A DNA stretch of 42,872 nucleotides from Pseudomonadota bacterium (lineage in GTDB: Bacteria > Pseudomonadota > Gammaproteobacteria > Burkholderiales > Burkholderiaceae_C). Shown piece after piece: positions 22,280 to 29,657 of this stretch. Position 1 is the stretch's first letter. Each line of letters opens with the position of its first letter. The notes under the pieces are model-generated. The model had not been told where the DNA came from. It made no database searches and saw only the letters and a list, made by a program, of their open reading frames with translations. The stretch covers positions 1 to 42,872 of the forward strand of contig JAEZWW010000014.1 of assembly GCA_023442945.1 (NCBI GenBank), written 5' to 3'. The position numbers were made by a program, and so were the translations under genes.

Positions 22280-24394
22280 TCAGAAGCGGTAGGTGGCGTT
22301 CAGCGCGACGGTGCGGCGCGCGCCCCACCAGCAATCGCCGCGCGACGGGCAGGCGGACAGGTAGGCCTTGTCGGCCGCGTTGCCCACGTTCAGCGCCATG
22401 CGCCAGTGGTCGGTGTCGTAGGCCAGCATCAGGTCGAGCAAGCCGGCGGCGGGCACGCGCGGGCCGGTGCGGTCGCGGTGGCTGCTCATCCAACGCACCC
22501 CGGCGCCGACCGACCAGCCCATCGCGCGCGATGGACTGAAGCGGTAGACGCCCCAGGCGCTGGCCTGGTGCCGGGGGATGCCGCTGAGCTGCGCGTCGAC
22601 GGCGGTGTAGTTGTAGTGCGCCAGCACGTCCCATTGCCGGCCCAGCGCGCCGCGCGCTTCCAGTTCCAGCCCGCGCGTGCGGGTCTTGCCGAGCTGGTTG
22701 TACGTGTCGGGTTGGGGCGACTGGATGCGGTTGTTCTCCCGCAGGCTGTAGAGCGCGGCATTGAAGGCCAGGGCCTGGCCGGTCGGCTCGTATTTCACGC
22801 CCAGCTCCCACAGCTGCCCGCGCAGCGGCTTGAAGCTGTGGCTGGCGCGCGGCGCCTGCGGGGTGAACGATTCGGCGTAGCTGACGTAGGGGTTCCAGTC
22901 CCAGGGTGTGGTGTACATCGCGCCCAGGCGCCGTGTGGTGGCGCTGGTCGTGGCGTCAGGCGAGCCTTGCACCTTGGCCACGGCGCGGTCGTGGCGCAGG
23001 CCCGCCACCACGATCCAGTTGCCCCAGCGCACCTGGTCCTGCAGGTACACCCCCGTGTTGCGCTGGTGGGTGTCGGGCATGCGCTTGCGCGGCGCCCAGA
23101 ACGGGACCTGGCCGTAGACGGGGTTCCAGGCGTCGATGGTGCTGGCGGTACGCGGCGCCTGCCAGGTCTGCTCGTCCTGGCGCGCGTGGTCAACGCCCGC
23201 CAGCACGGTGTGCGTCAGCGGGCCGGTGGCGAATTGGCCTTGCACATGCTGGTCCAGCAGCAGCAGGCGGGTCTGGGTGCGCGTGTCGGCCAGCTTGCGC
23301 CCGATGATGCGCTGACCGATGGGGTCAGCGCCCCAGCCGCCCACCACGGTGGCGAAGTCGGCGTAGTGGTAGCGGCTGTCGTTTTCATTGCGTACGTAGC
23401 GCAGGTTCTGGCGGACTTTCCATTGGTCGTTGAACGCGTGCTCGAACTGCCAACCGATGTGGCGGCGCCGGCTGTCGTAGTGGTCGCCCGGCTCGCCGAT
23501 GAAGCGGCGGGTCGGCAGCCGTCCGTGTGCAGAGGGCAGCACGGTGCCGATCCAGGGTAAGAACTGGGCCGTGGTGCCGGTCTTGTCCTCCTGCCACAGC
23601 GCACTGAGCGTGAGCTGGGTGGCGGCACTGGGGCGCCAGGTCAGCGACGGCATGAACAGCGAGCGGTCGTCGGGCACGTGCTGAACCTGCGTGTCGGATC
23701 GGCGCGCCAGCCCCACCAGGCGCCAGGCCCAGTGCTCGGAGGCCGCCCCCGTCAGGTCAAACTGCGCCTGCCGGCGGTGAAAGCTGCCGACCTGCAGGCC
23801 CACTTCGCGCTGCGTGTCGAACAACGGGCGCTTGCCGACCAGATTGACCACGCCGGCCACGGAGCCTGCGCCGTACAGCATGCCCGCCGGGCCGCGCAGC
23901 ACTTCGATGCGCTCCAGCGTGTACGGATCGGGCCGCGTGGTGCTGGTGTAGTAGCCGAAGCTGTCGCGCAGGCCATCCAGGTACAGGTCGGGCTCGCCCC
24001 CGCGCACCTTCATGCTGTCGGTGCGTGCATCCAGCCCGTAGGCGTCGGAGCGCACGCCGGCGGCATAGGTCAGCGCGTCCTGCAAGCTGGACATGCCCTG
24101 TTCGGTCAGCTGGTCGCGCGTGACGACGGTGACCGACTGCGGGGTTTCGGCCAGTGGGGTATCGGTCTTGGTGGCGGCGCTGGCGCGGCGCGCGCGGTAG
24201 CCGATCACGGGTGTGGTGGCGGTTTCGCGCACCGCCTGGGACCGGATGTGCACTTCTTCCAGCGTCGGCGTTGATGTGGTGTCCGCGCTGTCGCCAGGTG
24301 CTGGCTGTGCGGCGGCGGCGGCCGCCATCTGGGCAGCCCATAAAGCGGCCGCACAGGCCAGCGCATGCGGGCGAACGGCTGGGGTATCAAGCAT
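22280..24394 (-). CDS. TonB-dependent siderophore receptor (704 aa)
   Basis: Outer-membrane active transporter for ferric siderophores, energised by TonB-ExbBD. It has a signal peptide (about residues 1-28, HALACAAALWAAQMAAAAAA), a plug domain with PQSVTVVTRDQLTEQGMSSL, DLYLDGLRDSFGYY and IEVLRGPAGMLYGAGSVAGV, then a 22-strand barrel ending in the typical aromatic C-terminus NATYRF. The plug features place it among FhuA/FpvA-like siderophore receptors. No N-terminal signalling (STN) domain is present, so it is not a cell-surface signalling receptor. Transcription starts from a Fur-regulated promoter about 240 nt upstream. The start MLDTPAVRPH is chosen for the signal peptide. Substrate unknown. 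Confidence 0.93.
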   Translation of the reverse strand: MLDTPAVRPHALACAAALWAAQMAAAAAAQPAPGDSADTTSTPTLEEVHIRSQAVRETATTPVIGYRARRASAATKTDTPLAETPQSVTVVTRDQLTEQGMSSLQDALTYAAGVRSDAYGLDARTDSMKVRGGEPDLYLDGLRDSFGYYTSTTRPDPYTLERIEVLRGPAGMLYGAGSVAGVVNLVGKRPLFDTQREVGLQVGSFHRRQAQFDLTGAASEHWAWRLVGLARRSDTQVQHVPDDRSLFMPSLTWRPSAATQLTLSALWQEDKTGTTAQFLPWIGTVLPSAHGRLPTRRFIGEPGDHYDSRRRHIGWQFEHAFNDQWKVRQNLRYVRNENDSRYHYADFATVVGGWGADPIGQRIIGRKLADTRTQTRLLLLDQHVQGQFATGPLTHTVLAGVDHARQDEQTWQAPRTASTIDAWNPVYGQVPFWAPRKRMPDTHQRNTGVYLQDQVRWGNWIVVAGLRHDRAVAKVQGSPDATTSATTRRLGAMYTTPWDWNPYVSYAESFTPQAPRASHSFKPLRGQLWELGVKYEPTGQALAFNAALYSLRENNRIQSPQPDTYNQLGKTRTRGLELEARGALGRQWDVLAHYNYTAVDAQLSGIPRHQASAWGVYRFSPSRAMGWSVGAGVRWMSSHRDRTGPRVPAAGLLDLMLAYDTDHWRMALNVGNAADKAYLSACPSRGDCWWGARRTVALNATYRF

Positions 24395-24592
24395 GTGAAA
24401 ACTCCAAAGGGAGGCCCAGTTCGTCCAGCCACCGCCAACCGTGCCTCGGCGCGGCAGCGCCCATGCAAGGGGAGGTGAGGAAATCGGCAGCGGTCCGAAG
24501 CAGGCGGACGGCGCAAAAAGCACCTTGAAAAACCTGGCTATCCGGAAACCCGGTGGCTGGTAACCACGGAGAGAGGGCAGGCTCGAAGCGGG

Positions 24593-24610
24593 CCGTCCGG
24601 TTCAGGACGG
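24593..24610 (-). promoter_or_regulatory. Hairpin near the 5' end of the TonB receptor leader
   Basis: On the minus strand CCGTCC-TGAACC-GGACGG, about 25 nt after the predicted transcription start. The leader is about 240 nt long; a second weaker GTGG/CCAC pairing occurs near 24550-24570. No known riboswitch consensus (e.g. cobalamin) was recognised. Confidence 0.4.
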
Positions 24611-24640
24611 TGGGGCGAGCGGGCTGCGTGGCGGGCGCGA

Positions 24641-24669
24641 ATCATATCGCAAATGAGAATCATTATCAA
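24641..24669 (-). promoter_or_regulatory. Fur-controlled sigma-70 promoter of the TonB receptor
   Basis: On the minus strand TTGATA (24669-24664), a 17-bp spacer and TATGAT (24646-24641). The spacer carries the Fur box GATAATGATTCTCATTTGC (24667-24649), close to the consensus GATAATGATAATCATTATC, so Fe-Fur would block RNA polymerase directly. Confidence 0.88.
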
Positions 24670-24826
24670 AAAAGAATTTGCCTGAAACCCGACAGGTGGT
24701 TGAAGGGCCTTCGCCAGCGGCTTCGGTCCGGTAGGGCGCTGCCCCGCCCGGCTGGGGCAAAACCCGGTACCGTGTGGCGGGTAAAGATTGCAAAATTGGT
24801 CGATTCAAACCCCTGGAGACCCACCT

Positions 24827-25807
24827 ATGTCACCTCTCATTCGTCGGCGTCAGGTGCTTTGGGGCGCAGCGGCCCTGTCGGCGCCCTGGCTGGCCCACGC
24901 GCAAGCGGGCTGGCCCACCAAACCGGTCAACCTGATCGTGCCCTTCCCGGCGGGCGGCGGCACCGATGCGTTTGCGCGGCCGATGGCGTCGCAGTTTTCC
25001 AAGGTGACGGGCAAGACGCTGGTGATCGACAACCGCGGCGGCGCGGGGGGGACGCTGGGTGCCTCAATTGCCGCGAAGCTGCCGGCCGACGGCCACAACC
25101 TGTTCATGGGCGGGGCGCACCACGTGGTCGCGCCCAGCATGTACCCCAGGCTGGACTACGACCTGGAAAAGGACTTCGTGCCGCTGATCCAGGTCGCCAG
25201 CGTGCCGCAGGTGCTGGTGGTGAACGTCAAGCGCGCCAACACCGGCAGCTACCAGGAATTCATCGAGCTGATCCGCAAGAACCCCGGCAAGCTGAACTAT
25301 GCGTCGGCCGGCGCCGGCTCGGTCCACCACCTGGCGGGTGAGCTGTTCAAGCAGCAGACCAAGACCTTTATCACCCACATCCCCTACCGCGGTGCGGGTC
25401 CGGCGCTACAGGATTTGATAGCGGGCAACGTTGACATGAATTTTGATGGCCTGGGCTCTTCGGCCGGCCACATCAAGGGCGGGCGCATCAAGGCGCTGAT
25501 GGTCGCCGGCAGTAAGCGCAACCCGGCGATCCCCGACGTGCCCTGCGCCGCCGAGGTCGGCCTGCCGGCCTACGACGTGCACACCTGGTACGGCATCTGG
25601 GCGCCCAAGGGCACGCCCACCGACGCGCAAAACGCCGCCATCGAGGCGATCCGCAAGGCCTGTCAGGAACCGGAGGCCAAGGCCGTGTGGAGCAGCCAGG
25701 GCGCCGACTTCCCCAACGTGTCCGGCCAGCAGTTCGCCCAGCTGATCCACAAGGAGATCGGCCAGTGGGCGCAGGTGGTCAAGCTGTCGGGCGCCAAGCT
25801 CGACTGA
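24827..25807 (+). CDS. Bug/TctC-family tripartite tricarboxylate solute-binding protein (326 aa)
   Basis: Periplasmic binding protein for small carboxylates. The signal peptide (residues 1-27) begins MSPLIRRRQVLWGAAALSAP and ends AHA; its RRRQVLW stretch could be Tat-like. Family motifs are WPTKPVNLIVPFPAGGGTD (first strand and ligand loop) and HIPYRGAGPALQDLIAGNVD. Length is typical. No TctA/TctB membrane subunits are nearby, as with most of the many Bug paralogues in this order. It lies between malonyl-CoA decarboxylase and malonyl-CoA synthetase, which suggests but does not prove a malonate-like ligand. Confidence 0.92.
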   Translation: MSPLIRRRQVLWGAAALSAPWLAHAQAGWPTKPVNLIVPFPAGGGTDAFARPMASQFSKVTGKTLVIDNRGGAGGTLGASIAAKLPADGHNLFMGGAHHVVAPSMYPRLDYDLEKDFVPLIQVASVPQVLVVNVKRANTGSYQEFIELIRKNPGKLNYASAGAGSVHHLAGELFKQQTKTFITHIPYRGAGPALQDLIAGNVDMNFDGLGSSAGHIKGGRIKALMVAGSKRNPAIPDVPCAAEVGLPAYDVHTWYGIWAPKGTPTDAQNAAIEAIRKACQEPEAKAVWSSQGADFPNVSGQQFAQLIHKEIGQWAQVVKLSGAKLD

Positions 25808-25839
25808 GGTTGGAGGTGCGCCTCCACCGCGCCGGTTGT

Positions 25840-26565
25840 TCAGGCGCTGGCGGGCTTGCGTCGGCGCTCGCGGGTGTAGCTGGTGTCCGTCGTGGCGTTA
25901 AGGACCAGTTCGGCAAACACCTTGCCGCCCACCAGCACGTGGTTGCGCATCGCTTCGGCCGCGCCGTCGCTGTCACCCGCGTGCAGGGCGCGGACCACGT
26001 CGTGGTGTTCGGCCTGGGATTGCGCCAGACGTCCCGGCCGCTCGAATGACCGGCCTAAGTACGTGGCGATGCGCAGGCGCAGCTCGCGCGTTTGCTCCAC
26101 GATGAAGCCGTTGCCGCTGGCTTGGTAGATGACCTCGTGCAGGCGCGCGTTCGCCTTCTCGTACCCGGCGGGGTCTCCGGCGTCGGCGCGCGCCCCCGTT
26201 TCGGCCAAGGCCTGGTCCAGTGCTGCTTTCTGCGCCACGCTGATCCGGCTGGCCGCCAGGCGCGCCAGCACGCCTTCCAGTTCCGACAAGCCCTCCATCA
26301 TGGCCACCAGTTCGCGCGCGTCCAGTTGGCGCACGTAGATGCCCGACCGCGGGACGATGCTGACCAAGCCTTTGGCGGCCATGAGCAGCAGGGCTTCGCG
26401 CACCGGCGTGCGCGAGACACCAAAGCGCTCGCACAGCGCGGGTTCGTCGATCGCCATGCCGGGCTTTAACCTGCCTTCCCGCATGTCCGCTTCCAGGGAC
26501 ACACGGATGTGGTCCGGCAGCGAGGTGCTGCGGGTTTCTACCGATGCGGACAATGGCGTTGGCAT
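25840..26565 (-). CDS. GntR-family (FadR/FCD) transcriptional regulator (241 aa)
   Basis: The N-terminal winged helix has the GntR signature (GRLKPGMAIDEPALCERFGV, then SRTPVREALLLMAAKGLV), followed by an all-helical FCD ligand domain (about residues 85-225) with metal-binding residues in EKANARLHEVIY and EHHDVVRALHAGD. FCD regulators typically sense organic acids or acyl-CoA metabolites. Divergent from the crotonase-Bug-CoA transferase operon with only 38 bp between, so it probably represses that operon and itself. The palindrome at 26575-26600 is the likely operator. Confidence 0.93.
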   Translation of the reverse strand: MPTPLSASVETRSTSLPDHIRVSLEADMREGRLKPGMAIDEPALCERFGVSRTPVREALLLMAAKGLVSIVPRSGIYVRQLDARELVAMMEGLSELEGVLARLAASRISVAQKAALDQALAETGARADAGDPAGYEKANARLHEVIYQASGNGFIVEQTRELRLRIATYLGRSFERPGRLAQSQAEHHDVVRALHAGDSDGAAEAMRNHVLVGGKVFAELVLNATTDTSYTRERRRKPASA

Positions 26566-26574
26566 TTTTAATAT

Positions 26575-26600
26575 AGATATATCTGAAAGGCTATTAGATA
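26575..26600. promoter_or_regulatory. Candidate GntR operator
   Basis: The perfect palindrome AGATATATCT (26575-26584) is followed 11 bp later by AGATA (26596-26600), giving TATCT-N11-AGATA between the GntR gene and its divergent target. AT-rich in a GC-rich region and placed to overlap both promoters. Confidence 0.55.
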
Positions 26601-26603
26601 CAT

Positions 26604-27353
26604 ATGCAGCCCGCTCTCGAACTCGACGCCCCGATTGCGCGCATTCGCCTGCGCCGCCCCCAGGTGGCCAATAAGCTGGCCCCGGAAGATTTGCCGGTGC
26701 TGATCCAGCATATCGACACGGTGAACTGGACGGACGGGATCAAGGTGCTGCTGCTCGAGAGCGAAGGCAAGTATTTTTGCAGCGGTTATGATATATCAGA
26801 AGTGGGTGGCAGTCAGACCGAAGGCAGCAGCTTCGGCGAGATGGTCGACGCCTTCGAGCAGTGCCGCGCCATCACCGTGGCGGTGATCCACGGCGGCGTT
26901 TACGGCGGCGCCACCGATATGGCGCTGGCGTGCGATTTCCGAGTGGGCACCACGGCGACCGAGATGTTCATGCCGGCGGCGCGTTTGGGCTTGCACTTCT
27001 ACCAGGGCGGTCTGGAGCGCTACGTCACGCGCCTGGGCCTGGACACGGCCAAGCGCCTGTTCCTGACGGCCGAGCGGCTGCCTGCCGCTGAGATGCACCG
27101 CTGCGGCTTTCTGACGCACCTGGTCGAGCCCGACCAGTTGGCCGGCACCGTGCAAGCCCTGGCAGCGACGCTGGGTGACATGGCACCGCTGCCGCTGTTC
27201 GGCATGAAGAAGCACCTGAACCAGATCGCCCGCGCCCAACAGGATGGCGAGGCGATCGCCCGAGACGTTCTGCAAACCATCCACTCCGACGACCTCAAGG
27301 AAGGCGGGGCGGCTTGGCGCGAGAAACGCAAACCCGTGTTCTCAGGCCGCTGA
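26604..27353 (+). CDS. Enoyl-CoA hydratase/isomerase-family (crotonase-like) protein (249 aa)
   Basis: Crotonase fold: the oxyanion-hole segments are FCSGYDISE (about 58-66) and HGGVYGGATDMALACDFRV (about 96-114). By alignment from memory with enoyl-CoA hydratase, the two catalytic glutamates are not conserved: Ala125 (MPAARLGL) and Arg151 (TAKRLFLT) take their places. Simple hydration of enoyl-CoA is therefore unlikely, and another crotonase-type reaction on a CoA thioester (isomerisation, decarboxylation, hydrolysis) is more plausible. First gene of an operon with a Bug protein and a CoA transferase, under the divergent GntR regulator. Confidence 0.88.
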   Translation: MQPALELDAPIARIRLRRPQVANKLAPEDLPVLIQHIDTVNWTDGIKVLLLESEGKYFCSGYDISEVGGSQTEGSSFGEMVDAFEQCRAITVAVIHGGVYGGATDMALACDFRVGTTATEMFMPAARLGLHFYQGGLERYVTRLGLDTAKRLFLTAERLPAAEMHRCGFLTHLVEPDQLAGTVQALAATLGDMAPLPLFGMKKHLNQIARAQQDGEAIARDVLQTIHSDDLKEGGAAWREKRKPVFSGR

Positions 27354-27398
27354 GCGGCTGGCATCGAACGGGTTCTTTCCACCCCGCAGGAGTCCACC

Positions 27399-28367
27399 TT
27401 GAAAGCATCAAAGATCGGCGCGGCCATCGCCGCGGCTACGCTGTGCGCGGCCACATGGGCCCAGACCTATCCCAGCCGCCCCGTCACCCTGGTCGTGGGC
27501 TTCCCGCCCGGCGGCGGCGCGGACGCGGTGGCGCGCATCGTCGCCGAACGCATGGCGCGGTCCTTGGGCCAGCCCATCCTGGTGGACAACAGGCCGGGGG
27601 CGGGCACGACGCTGGCGTCGGACTTTGTCGCCAGAGCGCCTGCCGATGGCTACACCGTGATGCTCGGTGGCGCCAGCCTGTACGGTTCGGACCAACTGCT
27701 CTACAAGAGCGCCAGGTACGATGGCGAGAAGAGCTTCACGCCCATCGCGCGCCTGACCTCGGCGCCCATGCTGCTGGCCGTGAAGAAGGACTTCCCCGCC
27801 AAAAATGTGAAGGAGCTGGTGACGCAGGCGCGCGGCCAGCCCGACAAATTCACCTATTCCTCTTCCGGCGCCGGTGTGGTGACGCACCTTGCCGGTCTGG
27901 CGTTCTCGCACGCCAGCAGCATCAAAATGCTGCATGTGCCGTTCAAGGGCGGCGCCCCGTCCATCCAGGCCGTGGCCGCGGGCGACGTCGACATGACCTT
28001 CGGCACGCCGCCCTCCATCCTGCCCATGGCGCAGGCCGGCAAGCTGCGCGTGCTGGCCGTGACGTCCGCCGAGCGTTCGCCGTTCTTCCCGGACGTGCCG
28101 GGCATGAAGGAGTCGGGTGTGCCCAACTACGACTTCACGTTCTGGTTCGGCCTTTATGGACCGGCGGGCTTGCCTGCGCCGATACAAAAGCGCCTGTTCG
28201 ACGCCGTGACCGAAACGCTGAGCGACCCCGACGTCAAGACCCGCCTGGAAAAGCAGGGCAATGCGGCCGCGCCGTCCAAGTCGATCGACGAATTCCGCGC
28301 GTGGGCCGTGCGTGAAGGCAAGCTGTCGCGTGAAATGACCAGCCATTCCGGCGCAGGGCTGCAATGA
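27399..28367 (+). CDS. Bug/TctC-family solute-binding protein (322 aa), TTG start
   Basis: Signal peptide about residues 1-21 (KASKIGAAIAAATLCAATWA-Q), then YPSRPVTLVVGFPPGGGAD and HVPFKGGAPSIQAVAAGDVD, the two family motifs. The start is TTG at 27399 with AGGAG 7 nt upstream; no ATG fits the signal peptide. Overlaps the following CoA transferase by 4 bp (ATGA), so they are coupled. Presumably binds the carboxylate that the operon's CoA transferase activates. No cognate permease in the window. Confidence 0.92.
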   Translation: MKASKIGAAIAAATLCAATWAQTYPSRPVTLVVGFPPGGGADAVARIVAERMARSLGQPILVDNRPGAGTTLASDFVARAPADGYTVMLGGASLYGSDQLLYKSARYDGEKSFTPIARLTSAPMLLAVKKDFPAKNVKELVTQARGQPDKFTYSSSGAGVVTHLAGLAFSHASSIKMLHVPFKGGAPSIQAVAAGDVDMTFGTPPSILPMAQAGKLRVLAVTSAERSPFFPDVPGMKESGVPNYDFTFWFGLYGPAGLPAPIQKRLFDAVTETLSDPDVKTRLEKQGNAAAPSKSIDEFRAWAVREGKLSREMTSHSGAGLQ

Positions 28368-29530
28368 GCTCGGCCGACGCGTCGCTGCCGCTCAGCGGCA
28401 TCACCGTGGTCGATCTGACGCGGGTGCTGGCCGGGCCCATGGCGACCCAGATGCTGGCGGACCTGGGCGCCCGCGTGATCAAGGTCGAACAGCCCGGTGT
28501 GGGCGACGATTCGCGCGCGATCGGGCCCTTTGTTGACGGCGTGTCGGCCTACTTCATGTCGGTCAACCGGAACAAGGAATCGATCGCGCTGGACCTCAAG
28601 CAGCCCGCCGACCGGGAAGTGTTCGAGCAGTTGCTGGCGCGCGCCGATGTGCTGGTCGAGAACTTCCGCCCCGGCACCATGGAAAAGCTGGGCTACGGCT
28701 GGGACGTGCTGCACCCACGCTTCCCCCGGCTGGTGATGACTTCGGTCTCTGGCTTTGGCCAGACCGGCCCCTACAGCAAGTTCCCCGCCTACGACATGGT
28801 CGTGCAGGCCATGAGCGGCATGATGAGCGTCACCGGCTTCCCGGACAGCGGCCCGTGCCGCGTTGGCGTGTCGATCGGCGATCTGGCGGCGGGGCTGTAC
28901 GCCGTTATCGGCACCCAGGCGGCGCTGATGAAGCGCGCGACCACCGGGCAGGGCGAGCGCGTGGACGTGTCCATGCTCGACTGTCAGGTGGCCTTGTTGG
29001 AGAACCCGATCGCCCGTTTGGGCGCGCAGGGCAGCGTGCCCGGCCCCGTTGGCTCGCGCCACCCGTCGATGACGCCGTTCGACGTCTTTCGCGCAGCCGA
29101 TGGCTGGTTCGTGATCGCGGTGGGCAGCGACGCGCTGTTTGCGCGGTTGTGCGATCTGCTTGGCATTCCTGAAGTCGCGCAGGACGAGCGCTTTGCCACC
29201 AACGCCGCCCGTTGCCGCCACGAGCCGGCGCTCAAACAGGTGCTGGAAGCCGTGCTGCAGCGCCAGCCCCGCGCCCATTGGAAGCGCCTGTTCAACGACA
29301 ACGGCGTTCCCACGGGCGAATACCACGGCGTGGACGAGATCGTGCAACACCCACAGATCGCCGCGCGCCAGATGTTGGTGGACGTCCACGCGGACGGTGG
29401 CGAGGCCCTGGCCGTCGCCGCCAACCCGTTGCTGGGTGGGCGCGGCGGCACCGTGGTGCGGCACCAACCGCCCGGGCTGGACGAGGATCGGGCCAAGATT
29501 CTGGCTGAATTGGGCCGCCCGCAAGTCTGA
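28364..29530 (+). CDS. CaiB/BaiF family III CoA transferase (388 aa)
   Basis: Transfers CoA between acyl groups through an aspartyl-CoA anhydride. The catalytic Asp is in GVSIGDLAAGLYAVIG (about residue 171). N-terminal signature LSGITVVDLTRVLAGPMATQ and GDDSRAIGP, then NKESIALDLKQP. The interlocked-dimer family length (about 390) is matched. The third gene of the crotonase-Bug-CaiB operon, it suggests that an organic acid taken up via the Bug protein is activated to its CoA ester and then processed by the crotonase. Substrate unknown; a malonyl- or succinyl-CoA donor is possible given the adjacent matB. Confidence 0.92.
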   Translation: MSSADASLPLSGITVVDLTRVLAGPMATQMLADLGARVIKVEQPGVGDDSRAIGPFVDGVSAYFMSVNRNKESIALDLKQPADREVFEQLLARADVLVENFRPGTMEKLGYGWDVLHPRFPRLVMTSVSGFGQTGPYSKFPAYDMVVQAMSGMMSVTGFPDSGPCRVGVSIGDLAAGLYAVIGTQAALMKRATTGQGERVDVSMLDCQVALLENPIARLGAQGSVPGPVGSRHPSMTPFDVFRAADGWFVIAVGSDALFARLCDLLGIPEVAQDERFATNAARCRHEPALKQVLEAVLQRQPRAHWKRLFNDNGVPTGEYHGVDEIVQHPQIAARQMLVDVHADGGEALAVAANPLLGGRGGTVVRHQPPGLDEDRAKILAELGRPQV

Positions 29531-29657
29531 CGCAGCGGTCCGACCAGACCTTTCATCGGCCCGCCAAGGTCGGGCAGCGCCTGGGCGGCGGTATCAAGAA
29601 TAATCAGCGGGTCCGCCCGATACTCACCCCATCTGCCAAAAAAGAGACAAGCACGCC

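Larger units (their letters stand above)
24395..24826. other. TonB receptor / Bug protein divergent intergenic region (432 bp)
   Basis: Holds the Fur-regulated promoter and ~240-nt leader of the receptor on the minus strand and the upstream region of the solute-binding gene on the plus strand (ribosome-binding site TGGAG at 24814). No further gene is seen. Confidence 0.6.

Noticed and set aside
24395..24640. Possible cobalamin or other riboswitch in the TonB-receptor leader
   Set aside because: Read on the minus strand for the cobalamin-box core and other known conserved cores; none recognised. Only simple hairpins remain.
25408..25432. Sequence CTACAGGATTTGATAGCGGG resembling the interspersed repeat
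   Set aside because: It lies in a coding region and encodes the conserved LQDLIAGNVD motif of Bug proteins; the similarity to the repeat is chance.
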